This document shows, one piece after another, positions 6,742 through 15,916 of a DNA stretch of 43,088 bases. Source of the stretch: Chloroflexota bacterium (GTDB lineage: Bacteria > Chloroflexota > Dehalococcoidia > Lucifugimonadales > UBA2985); NCBI GenBank assembly GCA_027622595.1, contig JAQBZZ010000011.1, positions 1-43,088 of the forward strand, read 5' to 3'. The notes beneath the pieces are model-generated. The model ran no database searches and was not told the DNA's origin. It was given only the letters and a program-made list of their open reading frames with translations. The number at the start of each line of letters is the position of its first letter. Position 1 is the first letter of the stretch. A program made the translations under genes and the position numbers.

Positions 6742-9693
6742 CTAGGACCTTGGCATTCGGTAGCCGACCTGGGGCTCGGTGAAGATATATCTAGGGTGGC
6801 GGGCATCATCGCCAAGCTTGCGACGCAGGTTACGGACGAAAGAACGGATCAGGTCCGTCTCTCCAGAGTAGTCCTGCCCACACACACTGTGCAGTATCTG
6901 GTCATGAGTCAAGACCCGGCCTGCATGAATCGCCAGTTCGTACAGGAGTTTGTACTCCGTAGCGGAGAGGGTGATGGGCTGACCCGAAACGTTGACGCGA
7001 CGCTCTGAAAAGTTAATGCTCATATCTCCCACCTGTAGAGGCGGCTTCACGTCCATAGTATCTGGCATGGCACGGCGCCGTAGGGCAGCCTCTATGCGGG
7101 CCAGCAACTCCGAAGGAGAGAAGGGCTTGGTGATGTAGTCGTCTGCTCCCATTTTCAGGGCCTTGACGGCATCTTCATCGTTGCTGCTGGCGGTCAGAAA
7201 GATCACCGGCACCCCTGAGAACTCTCTAATCCGCTGGAGAAGCTCAAAACCACTGATTCCCGGAAGAACAATGTCTAGCAGGACAAGGTCAGGCTCTTCC
7301 TGTTCCATCAACTCCATGACCTTGGAAGGGTCGCCGGTCACAATTGCATGGTAGCCTTCTTCATCAATGGCACGTTGCAGAAGGCGAAGGTTCTGAGGCT
7401 CATTGTCAACGGCCAGGATTCGCGTCCGTTCTCCCGTACGACGGACCCTGCCGAAAAGCTGTGTCCTATGCGTGGTGTCCGGCAGAGTTGCGCTTGTTGC
7501 TTCAACCGCCACCGGCAGAGTGAAGCTGAAGGTAGCACCCTGCCCCTCCCCCGGGCTGTCCACCCATATATGCCCACCATGGGCCTCTACGATCCCTTTG
7601 CAGATGGCAAGCCCAAGGCCACTGCCCGAGAGTTTGCTTCCACTGTCGTCATGCACCTGTGAGAATTTCCTGAACAGGTTGGGCAGCTTCTCCTTTGGAA
7701 TGCCCCTACCCTGGTCACGAACATGCACCGCTACCACACCATGCTCGTACGCCACGTCTATTGAAATTGGGGATGCGGCTGGAGAGAATTTGGCGGCGTT
7801 GCCCAGAAGGTTCCCAAGCACCTGAACGACCCTTCGCCGGTCTGCCTTGACCATGGGAAGGTCATCGGCCAGGCTGAGACGCACATCCTGTGAACCACCG
7901 GCGCGGGTAAGGTAGGCTATGGCTTCATCCACCACCTCGCACAGTTCCATTGGTTCTGTATTCACCGACATGGAGCCTGCCTCAATACGAGTCATGTCCA
8001 GAATGTTGTCCACCAGGTCCCTGAGCCGGTCCGCCTGCTCATCGATGATCTCAAAGAACTCCCGCGTATCCTCGGCATTGAATGGCCTACGGCTTCCCGA
8101 CACGGTTGCCGCCGAACCTTTGATGGCCGTGAGCGGTGTCTTCAGTTCATGGCTCACCATACCCAGGAACTCGCTGCGGAGCTTGTCTATCTCCTCCAGG
8201 GGTGTGATGTCCTGAATAACCGCTATGGCAGAGATGATCTGGCCGCGGGTGGAGTAGACCGGTGTGGCATTGATGAGAGTGGGAACGGTATGCCCGTCTG
8301 AGACCTCGATGCGGACCTCTTCAGCCCGCACGGTTTCTCCACGGTACAGTGCACGCTGGAGTGGCAGCTCCTCCGGCTCATATGCGCTGCCATCGGGCCG
8401 CCTGTAAACGGCAACCTGCTCGAAGAACTCCAGATGATCGTTCGTCTCGTGAGACAGACCCAGGATGCGTTGGGCTTCCCGGTTCACCACCACCACACGC
8501 CCGCTGCCGGCCTCGACGACAAAAACGCCAACCGGAGATGTGTCAATCAGGGCCGCTAACCGCTGGCGCTCCAGCTCGGCCTCCTCCAAGAGCTTACCCC
8601 GCTCTGCAGCCAGTTTCTCAATGTGCTGCTGAGCCTCCTTCATTGAGGTGATGTCCCTGAACCGGATTACCGCCCCTGTGACCTCTCCTCTTCCGGTATA
8701 TATGGCATGTATAGGAGAAGCGCTGCACACAACGGGAAGGCTGGCACCACTGGCACGGGTTATGAGAAGCTCCTCGCCGTCTACAAGCTCACCCAGCAAT
8801 GCCCTGCTCAAGGGGTGGCTTCCCCGTGGAATGGGGTCACCGTCCGCGGTGAGGCATTGCGCCTCCAGAGTCTCCAGGTTTTCAGAGGGGCCAAACGAGC
8901 GCTCCATCATCTCTTCGGCCCGGCGGTTTGCCTGTAACTGGCCCGTTGCCTTCTCGATATAGACCATACCGTTGGGGGCATCGTTGAGAATTGCATCCAG
9001 GCGATGTCGTTCCCTGTCCACCGTGTTGTGCAGCTGAGCGTTGTGAATCGCCACGGCCGCCTGGGCCGCAAGGAGCAGGAGGAGCACCTCATCCTCCTGT
9101 GTGAACTCCTTCCCATTCGCCTTCTCGGTGAGATAGAGGTTGCCCAAGACCTCGTCCCCCTGACTGACGGGGATGCCGAGGAAGGTCTTCATGGGTGGGT
9201 GATTGGCAGGAAAGCCCACCGCCTGAGGATGCAGTGACAGGTCAGACAGTCTAAGAGGTTCCTGCTCGTGGGTAAGCCATCCCAGCAGGCCCAAACCCTG
9301 GGGTGGCTCACCAATGCGATTTCGCTCTCTGTCGGTTATGCCGTGGGTAATGAACTCCTGGATCGCACCAAAGGGGTCGGACACCAGCAGCGCTCCGTAT
9401 CGTGCGCCGGTGAGGTCACATGCTGCGTCCACGACCGTTTGCAGAACGGTGGACAGGTCAAGGCTGGACGTCATACGACGGCCAAGCTCGCTGAGCAGCG
9501 ATAGCCGTTCACCAGGAAGACTGTTCTCCTTCCCCGTGCCGACTCTATGTTTTGATGTCTCTTTCAATGAGGTCTCGCATCTCAGAAAAGAGGGTCTACA
9601 AACTGGGGTGAGTATACCATACAAGGCATTTGAACCACTGGTTTGGTCCCGCTCCGGGCTCAGATTGACGGCTTGGCCGTGATTTCCTGTCAT
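6742..9693 (-). CDS. GAF-PAS-PAS-HisKA-HATPase-REC-OmpR-type winged-helix hybrid sensor/regulator
   Basis: FLGMVSHELKTPLTAIKGSAATVSG (H box), DQGRGIPKEKLPNLFRKFSQ / GSGLGLAICKGIVEAHGG (ATPase), ILAVDNEPQNLRLLQ..LVLLDIVLPGISGFELL..FLTA..DDYITKPFSPSELLARI (REC), LSATEYKLLYELAIHAGRVLTHDQIL..VRNLRRKLGDDARHPRYIFTEPQVGYRM (Trans_reg_C). Start uncertain; ORF opens at 9948 but that overlaps the divergent gene. Confidence 0.92.
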   Translation of the reverse strand: MTGNHGQAVNLSPERDQTSGSNALYGILTPVCRPSFLRCETSLKETSKHRVGTGKENSLPGERLSLLSELGRRMTSSLDLSTVLQTVVDAACDLTGARYGALLVSDPFGAIQEFITHGITDRERNRIGEPPQGLGLLGWLTHEQEPLRLSDLSLHPQAVGFPANHPPMKTFLGIPVSQGDEVLGNLYLTEKANGKEFTQEDEVLLLLLAAQAAVAIHNAQLHNTVDRERHRLDAILNDAPNGMVYIEKATGQLQANRRAEEMMERSFGPSENLETLEAQCLTADGDPIPRGSHPLSRALLGELVDGEELLITRASGASLPVVCSASPIHAIYTGRGEVTGAVIRFRDITSMKEAQQHIEKLAAERGKLLEEAELERQRLAALIDTSPVGVFVVEAGSGRVVVVNREAQRILGLSHETNDHLEFFEQVAVYRRPDGSAYEPEELPLQRALYRGETVRAEEVRIEVSDGHTVPTLINATPVYSTRGQIISAIAVIQDITPLEEIDKLRSEFLGMVSHELKTPLTAIKGSAATVSGSRRPFNAEDTREFFEIIDEQADRLRDLVDNILDMTRIEAGSMSVNTEPMELCEVVDEAIAYLTRAGGSQDVRLSLADDLPMVKADRRRVVQVLGNLLGNAAKFSPAASPISIDVAYEHGVVAVHVRDQGRGIPKEKLPNLFRKFSQVHDDSGSKLSGSGLGLAICKGIVEAHGGHIWVDSPGEGQGATFSFTLPVAVEATSATLPDTTHRTQLFGRVRRTGERTRILAVDNEPQNLRLLQRAIDEEGYHAIVTGDPSKVMELMEQEEPDLVLLDIVLPGISGFELLQRIREFSGVPVIFLTASSNDEDAVKALKMGADDYITKPFSPSELLARIEAALRRRAMPDTMDVKPPLQVGDMSINFSERRVNVSGQPITLSATEYKLLYELAIHAGRVLTHDQILHSVCGQDYSGETDLIRSFVRNLRRKLGDDARHPRYIFTEPQVGYRMPRS

Positions 9694-9794
9694 ATATATG
9701 GCAATACCTGGGTGTTGCCATGTACGCGTCAGGTCTTTAACATGTGGGTGGCAACCGATTGTTGGGCAGGCCGCTGGCGGAAAGGAAATGGGAC

Positions 9795-10904
9795 TTGAAC
9801 GACAGGCATCGCAACGCCACTTACAAGGAGTATTTGAAGGGGGAACTGCAAGCAGCCGCGGTATACGAGGCGATGGCTGACGCAGAAGCAGATTCCGAAA
9901 GGGCAGGGGTGTTCCGTCAGTTGGTCCAGGCAGAGATGCGCCACGCATCCAGGTGGGCGGAAAAGCTGGGCATGGACACTGCCACCCTTGTACCAGCCAG
10001 TTCCGGCATTCGGCTTCGCTTCCTCAGGTGGGCGGCACGCCGGTTCGGGACAAACAGAATGGTGCCACTGCTTCTAAGGGGAGAGGCCAAAGATATCAGC
10101 ACCTACTCCCTTGACCCGGAGGCCCACGACCTGGCCAAGGAGGAACGAGAGCACGGTCGTACACTCAGGAACCTTTCGAACGGACAGGACAGCACAGAGA
10201 CGATACGAGTCGAAAGAGGACATTTTAGCGGCACAAGCGGCAGCCTGAGGGCTGCGGTGCTGGGAGTGAACGACGGGCTTGTGTCCAACTTCAGCCTTGT
10301 GATGGGTGTGGCGGGTGGAACCGGCGATACGAACATCGTGCTCCTGGCGGGGGTTGCAGGTCTGCTGGCAGGAGCCTTCTCCATGGCAGCCGGGGAGTAC
10401 GTGTCCATGCGTTCCCAGCGGGATGTGTATGAGCACCAGATAAGCCTGGAGAAGGCCGAGATTGAGATGTGGCCGGAGGAGGAAGAGGAGGAGTTGGCCC
10501 TGATCTACCAGGCGAAGGGACTCTCCAAAGAGGAGGCGGAGACTATAGCGAAACGTGTGATGTCAGACCCGAAGGTAGCGCTGGATACCATGGCCAGGGA
10601 AGAGTTGGGGCTGAACCCATCGGAGTTGGGTTCGCCCTGGGGAGCCAGTCTCAGTTCTTTTGCTGCCTTTGTCACCGGGGCCTTAGTCCCCATTATTCCT
10701 TACCTCTTTGGAGCCACTGGTCTGGCCATCCCGATAAGTGCCGTCCTCAGCGCAGGCGCACTGCTGACCGTTGGCGGAGTGCTGGCATGGATGACCGATA
10801 GGAGTGTTGCGTCGGGAGCACTGCGTATGGTCATCGCAGGCAGTGCGGCGGCGACAGTCACCTTTGCCGTTGGAAGCCTCATCGGCACCTCCCTATCCAC
10901 CTAG
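9795..10904 (+). CDS. rubrerythrin/ferritin-like domain fused to VIT1/CCC1-type metal transporter
   Basis: N-terminal YKEYLKGELQAAAVYEAMADAEADSERAGVFRQLVQAEMRHASRWAEKLG (ferritin-like), then LRAAVLGVNDGLVSNFSLVMGVAGGTGDTNIVLLAGVAGLLAGAFSMAAGEYVSMRSQRDVYE (VIT1). Likely TTG start at 9795; ORF opens at 9744. Confidence 0.9.
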   Translation: MNDRHRNATYKEYLKGELQAAAVYEAMADAEADSERAGVFRQLVQAEMRHASRWAEKLGMDTATLVPASSGIRLRFLRWAARRFGTNRMVPLLLRGEAKDISTYSLDPEAHDLAKEEREHGRTLRNLSNGQDSTETIRVERGHFSGTSGSLRAAVLGVNDGLVSNFSLVMGVAGGTGDTNIVLLAGVAGLLAGAFSMAAGEYVSMRSQRDVYEHQISLEKAEIEMWPEEEEEELALIYQAKGLSKEEAETIAKRVMSDPKVALDTMAREELGLNPSELGSPWGASLSSFAAFVTGALVPIIPYLFGATGLAIPISAVLSAGALLTVGGVLAWMTDRSVASGALRMVIAGSAAATVTFAVGSLIGTSLST

Positions 10905-10960
10905 AATACGCGGGATACGCGCCGGTGCCTCACACGTACTCTCGAAAAACCGTGCCCCTG

Positions 10961-11956
10961 TTATGACGCCAGCCGGAATACGACGAGTAGTCCCAGCATA
11001 TAAATGCCAAAAAATAGCGGGGCGCTGGCGGTGAAGGAAGAACGTTTCAGCGGCCCCCACTTCGTAAGTTGGATCGTACCCAGGCCCGTGAGAAGGACGG
11101 CAAACAGCCCTGCACTGATGCTGCTGATGCCAACGTCCGCAAAGAGAGAGCCGCCAGGGTAGAACAGGTCCGCTACACCCAGGGCCGCGATGTTAAAGGA
11201 GTTGGTCCCGTATATAGTGGCTACGGCCAGATCTGGGGATCCAATTCGCAGGGCAGTGAAGACGGCGGTCAGCTCCGGCAGGGAGGTCACGAAGGCGAGG
11301 GCCAGCACGCCTATGAAGCTTGCACCAATACCCGTCAGATCGGCTATACGGTCGGCGGTGAGGGCCAGAAGTGGACCAGACACGAGGATCACAGCCGCGC
11401 AGGCTGTGAACACCATCCAGGCCCATCGCAGGGAGTGGGAAGGAGCTGCATCGTCGGACTGCTCTTCTTCTATGCCCGCGCTGAATCGGCGCACAGCACT
11501 CGACACGACCACATAGGTGGTAAGAATCGCCACCCCAGGTATGCTCACGGCCAGCAATGTGACGTCGGCTTTCAATACGGCAAATAGGGTAGCCAGGCCT
11601 GTTAAAGCAACGGCGGATAAGGCCAACCATGCTTGCTGAGGCGCCAGCTTCTGCAAGACCTGAGCCCCGCCCATCAGGGCCAGCATGACCGTCAGTTTGC
11701 TCACGTTGAGCGTGTTGGCCCCAAACACGTTCCCCGCGGCCAGATCAGCGGACCCCGCCAGGGCCGCAGCTACACCAGTAGCCAGCTCCGGCAGGGATGT
11801 GGCCCCGGCCAGAAGCAACGATCCCACCCAGAGACGCCCAAGACCCATCCTGGATGCAATGATGTCTGCGGCAGTTGTCAGGAAAACGGCCGCCACTACT
11901 ATGGCCACGGCAGCCAGTGAGAACAGCCCCAGGGCTATTGGAAGACTTATGGTCAT
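10961..11956 (-). CDS. sodium/calcium exchanger family (CaCA) membrane protein
   Basis: Two inverted half-repeats: GSLLLAGATSLPELATGVAAALAGSADLAAGNVFGANTLN and ASFIGVLALAFVTSLPELTAVFTALRIGSPDLAVATIYGTNSFN. Confidence 0.9.
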   Translation of the reverse strand: MTISLPIALGLFSLAAVAIVVAAVFLTTAADIIASRMGLGRLWVGSLLLAGATSLPELATGVAAALAGSADLAAGNVFGANTLNVSKLTVMLALMGGAQVLQKLAPQQAWLALSAVALTGLATLFAVLKADVTLLAVSIPGVAILTTYVVVSSAVRRFSAGIEEEQSDDAAPSHSLRWAWMVFTACAAVILVSGPLLALTADRIADLTGIGASFIGVLALAFVTSLPELTAVFTALRIGSPDLAVATIYGTNSFNIAALGVADLFYPGGSLFADVGISSISAGLFAVLLTGLGTIQLTKWGPLKRSSFTASAPLFFGIYMLGLLVVFRLAS

Positions 11957-11968
11957 ATGGTCACAGGC

Positions 11969-14638
11969 CTAAATCTCCCGGCCTTCGTAGTCCACCAGGC
12001 TCACTGGGAGACCAATATCCCGCAGGCCAGGCTCTATGACTTCTCGGTCCCCGACCACCAACAGCGTCAGGCGGTCGTTCGCTATGTGTTCCAGGGCCGC
12101 ACGCCTCACGTCCTCCAGAGACACCGCCTCGATTTTGGCAGGGAATGTGCGGTAGTAGTCAGCAGGAAGGTCAAATGACACCAACTGTGCCAACTCCTCC
12201 AGTATCTGCCAGAACGTTTCGAAGGATGAGGGAAAGTGGCGTAGCAGGGCAGCCTTGGCCCCATCGAACTCCGCCTCAGTCACGGGCCGACCACCACCAA
12301 TATCATGGAACTCCTGTATGGTCTCCTGCACCGCCTCTCGGGTGACGTCCGTCTGAACCGCGCCCCCTGCCATCAGCAGTGACGACCGACGGTGCCATTC
12401 GATCCAGGAGTTATAACCGTAGCTGTATCCCTTGTCTTGACGCAGGTTGAGGTTTAGCCGGGCCGTGAACTGGCCGCCAAACAGGTGGTTCAACAAGACT
12501 AAGGCCTGGTAATCCGGATGTTGGCGCTGCACCCCTGTAAGGCCGAACCGAATCACCGATTGGGCTGCTCCGGGTTTGTCCATCAGATATAGAGTGGTGG
12601 ATGCTGGCTTTGAGCCGTTTGTAGCTTCCACCAGGGTATCTGTCAGGGTATCTGTCCTTTGCCCACGGGCCTTCCAGTTTCCCAGATGCTCTTCCGCCAG
12701 CTTTGTGACCTCTTCCAGGGAGATATCTCCCACCACCGCAAGGGTGGCGCTCTCAGGGCTGTAGTTTCCGGCAAAGAAGCCAACCAGGTCATCGCGAGAG
12801 AGCGCCGCAAGGGCATCCTCGGTCCCGCTGAGGGGGTGGCCGTAGGAGGTCTCTCTTCCGTAAATGAGACCGGACGCTACACGACCCGCCAGGGCCGTTG
12901 GGTCGTCGCGTATACGGCGCAGAGACGTCAGTCTCTCGGTGCGCAGCCGGGTTATCTCCTCTTCGGGGAAGGTGGGGTTCTGCACCACGTCTGCCACCAG
13001 TTCCAAGGCCTTGGGGAGGTGCCTGGACAGAATCTCGGCGGCCAGCACGGTCCGTTCCCTACCGTTCACAGCGGAAAGTTGGCTGCCCATGAACTCGAAC
13101 TCGTCTGCAATCTGCTGGCTGGAGCGGCTTGTCGTTCCCTCTTGGAGCATGGCAGCAACGAAGGCGGCCAACCCCGGCAGGGCCACGGGGTCTTTTGCAC
13201 CACCCGTATCCAGAAGCAGGCCGAAGGCCACCGCGGGAAGCTCGCGCTTCTCCACCACCAGCAGGTCAAGGCCATTGGCCAAACGGTGGCGCTGTGCGAC
13301 TGGAGGCACGAATGGGCGGAGCGCAGTAGGTGACGGTTGGATGGTGCGGTCGATGGAAGTGCTAGCATGACTTCGCGATGGCTCCGGGAGCACCACCATC
13401 CGTACATGGCGTACTGCCAGGTACTCGTGGGCCACACGGCTCACGTCATCTGGTTGGACCGCCAGATAGCGCTCCGCGTCTCGATTAATCAATTCCGGGT
13501 CGCCAGCAAAGACGTTGAATGAGTTGAGCCGGTTGGCCTTCCCTCCAAAGCCGCCGATGGTGGCCATCTGGCGGATGTGCTGCCACTCAATGCGGTTCTT
13601 GGTCCCTGCCAGCTCATCAGGAAGCGGAGGATTATCACACATGCGCTGTATCTCGATAAGGGCTGCTTCTTCTACCTCCTCAGCCGTATGTCCCGCGGCG
13701 GCTGTCACATCGATCTGAAAGTCCCCTGCTATCTCCGATGACCCGTGTCCAACGGAGACGCTCTGGGCAATGCGACGCTCATACACCAGAACACGGTGCA
13801 GCCGAGAGCTTTTGCTACCGCCCAATATGGCGGCCAGGACTGAAAGAGGGGCCTCGTCCTGATGGAACCGCGGTATCGTAGGCCACACCAGGGACAGACG
13901 AGGGAGAAGCACTCTGTCATGCAGTGTGAGGCTCACATGACCCTGAAGAGGAGAGTCGGTGCGTCCGGCACGAGGGAGTGCAGGGCCGGGTGCCAGACTC
14001 CCAAAGTATCGCTCCACCATCTCCCTGGTCTCCTCCAGTTGAAAATCGCCCGCGATGGCCAGGCTGGCGTTGGAAGGGGTGTAGAACCTCTGGAAGAAGG
14101 CCTTGGCGTCTTCCACCGTAGCCGCATCCAGGTCTTCATGGAACCCAATGGTGGGCCAGTGATACGGATGAGGCAGGGGATATACGGCCTCCTGAAGATG
14201 GATTGAGGACACGCCGTAGGGACGGTTCTCATAGCTCTGTCGACGCTCGTTCTTCACCACGTCGCGCTGGATGTCGAACCTGCGCTGGTCAAGGGCATCC
14301 AGCAGAAACCCCATGCGGTCCGATTCAAGCCAGAGGGCCAGTTCCAGATAGTTGGATGGGAGGTTTTCCCAGTAGTTGGTCCTGTCCGGAGTGGTGGAGC
14401 CGTTCAACGTAGCCCCTACATCTTGCAGAGGCTCGAAGTATCCACTGTCGTGGTGCTTGGAACCCTCAAACATGAGGTGCTCAAAGAGATGGGCGTACCC
14501 AGTCTTGCCCGGCCTCTCGTCCTTGGAACCAACGTGGTACCAGACGTTGACCGCCACCATGGGTAATGAGGCGTCCTGGTGAAGAATCACGTCGAGGCCG
14601 TTGGCCAGGGTGATCTTTTCGAAAGAGATGGGCTGCAT
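11969..14638 (-). CDS. M16 family zinc peptidase, two M16 units in one chain
   Basis: HxxEH motif in GKTGYAHLFEHLMFEGSKH; FFQRFYTPSNASLAIAGDF; the second unit RHRLANGLDLLVVEKRELPAVAFGLLLDTGG lacks HxxEH. Confidence 0.92.
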   Translation of the reverse strand: MQPISFEKITLANGLDVILHQDASLPMVAVNVWYHVGSKDERPGKTGYAHLFEHLMFEGSKHHDSGYFEPLQDVGATLNGSTTPDRTNYWENLPSNYLELALWLESDRMGFLLDALDQRRFDIQRDVVKNERRQSYENRPYGVSSIHLQEAVYPLPHPYHWPTIGFHEDLDAATVEDAKAFFQRFYTPSNASLAIAGDFQLEETREMVERYFGSLAPGPALPRAGRTDSPLQGHVSLTLHDRVLLPRLSLVWPTIPRFHQDEAPLSVLAAILGGSKSSRLHRVLVYERRIAQSVSVGHGSSEIAGDFQIDVTAAAGHTAEEVEEAALIEIQRMCDNPPLPDELAGTKNRIEWQHIRQMATIGGFGGKANRLNSFNVFAGDPELINRDAERYLAVQPDDVSRVAHEYLAVRHVRMVVLPEPSRSHASTSIDRTIQPSPTALRPFVPPVAQRHRLANGLDLLVVEKRELPAVAFGLLLDTGGAKDPVALPGLAAFVAAMLQEGTTSRSSQQIADEFEFMGSQLSAVNGRERTVLAAEILSRHLPKALELVADVVQNPTFPEEEITRLRTERLTSLRRIRDDPTALAGRVASGLIYGRETSYGHPLSGTEDALAALSRDDLVGFFAGNYSPESATLAVVGDISLEEVTKLAEEHLGNWKARGQRTDTLTDTLVEATNGSKPASTTLYLMDKPGAAQSVIRFGLTGVQRQHPDYQALVLLNHLFGGQFTARLNLNLRQDKGYSYGYNSWIEWHRRSSLLMAGGAVQTDVTREAVQETIQEFHDIGGGRPVTEAEFDGAKAALLRHFPSSFETFWQILEELAQLVSFDLPADYYRTFPAKIEAVSLEDVRRAALEHIANDRLTLLVVGDREVIEPGLRDIGLPVSLVDYEGREI

Positions 14639-14809
14639 ATTTTCTCCCGCGCCACTCAGAAAGAGCTACGGCGGCATATTACAAAAGTATTCACAAGATT
14701 ATAGCTTGGCTGGGGCCATCATGCCAGTCGCTCTCCTGCTTGATAGCCACCGAAATGTGGTACGCTACTGGTGTACAAATCATCGGATACGTGACTAAGG
14801 GGAGCAGTT

Positions 14810-15892
14810 ATGGATAATATCGAGTCTCTGTTGGAGGAACTGACAAACGCCGACGGCCCTTCAGGGTTTGAAGGCCCCGTCAGGTCCATAATGCAACGAG
14901 AGTTCTCTCCCCTTTGCAGCCACATGGAAACGGATGGCATGGGTTCGCTCATGGCAAGGCTGGGCGAGGACGACGGCCCTCCTCGAATAATGATGGCGGC
15001 CCACATGGACGAGGTTGGCCTTATGGTCAAATTCGTCACCGCCGAAGGCTATGTCAGGTTCCAACCCCTCGGCGGGTGGTTGGACCAGGCCCTGATCAAT
15101 CAGCGTTGGGTCATTCTGACCAGGAATGGGCCTGTACAAGGCGTATCTGGCATCAAAACCCCCCACGTCATGACCACCGAGGCCCGCAACCAGGTCTTCA
15201 AACGGGACCAGATGTTCATAGATGTGGGTGCCGACAGCCTTGAGGATGCTGAGGAACGTTTGGGCATTCGTCCAGGAGACCCCATTACGCCCGATAGCAG
15301 GTTCACCATCCTCAGTGGAGGCTCGCTCTACATGGCCAAGGCCTGGGACGACCGCATTGGCCTTGCGGTCATGGTGGAGGTCATGCGCCGCCTCAAGAAC
15401 CTTCCCCCACCAAATACCCTCTATGCGGTGTCCACAACGCAAGAGGAAGTGGGCCTTCGAGGTGCCCATACGAGCAGCTATCGAGTGGAGCCCGACATCG
15501 GAATTAACCTTGAGGCAGGCGTGGCAGGGGACTATCCTGGCATCTCACAGGAGGAGTCCCAGGAACGTGTTGGGAAAGGCCCCGCCATCTTCCTCCACGA
15601 TACCTCCATGATGCCAAATCTGAAGCTGCGGGACCTCTTTATAGATGTGGCCAAGGAGAAAGAAATACCTATCCAGTTCGATGTTCTGAACGGCTACGGC
15701 GAGGATGGCGCCGAGATTCAGCGGTCCCGGGGTGGTGCCCCAACCATCAACATAGCTGTTCCCACCCGCTATCTGCACAGCCATTACGGGGTTATCAGCC
15801 GCCAGGACTTCGATCACACACTGGAGTTGATAGTCGCGGTGATCCAGCGTCTGGATGCCGCGACAGTCCATGACCTGAAGAGCTTCGACTAG
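14810..15892 (+). CDS. M42 family metallopeptidase (aminopeptidase/endoglucanase family)
   Basis: ADGPSGFEGPVR, MMAAHMDEVGLMVKFV, AWDDRIGLAVMVEVM, VSTTQEEVGLRGA, HSHYGVISRQD. Confidence 0.92.
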   Translation: MDNIESLLEELTNADGPSGFEGPVRSIMQREFSPLCSHMETDGMGSLMARLGEDDGPPRIMMAAHMDEVGLMVKFVTAEGYVRFQPLGGWLDQALINQRWVILTRNGPVQGVSGIKTPHVMTTEARNQVFKRDQMFIDVGADSLEDAEERLGIRPGDPITPDSRFTILSGGSLYMAKAWDDRIGLAVMVEVMRRLKNLPPPNTLYAVSTTQEEVGLRGAHTSSYRVEPDIGINLEAGVAGDYPGISQEESQERVGKGPAIFLHDTSMMPNLKLRDLFIDVAKEKEIPIQFDVLNGYGEDGAEIQRSRGGAPTINIAVPTRYLHSHYGVISRQDFDHTLELIVAVIQRLDAATVHDLKSFD

Positions 15893-15916
15893 CAGACGTT
15901 GTTCATGGGAGGAGAG

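Noticed and set aside
12659-13333. 224-aa + strand ORF
   Set aside because: Antisense to the M16 peptidase gene.
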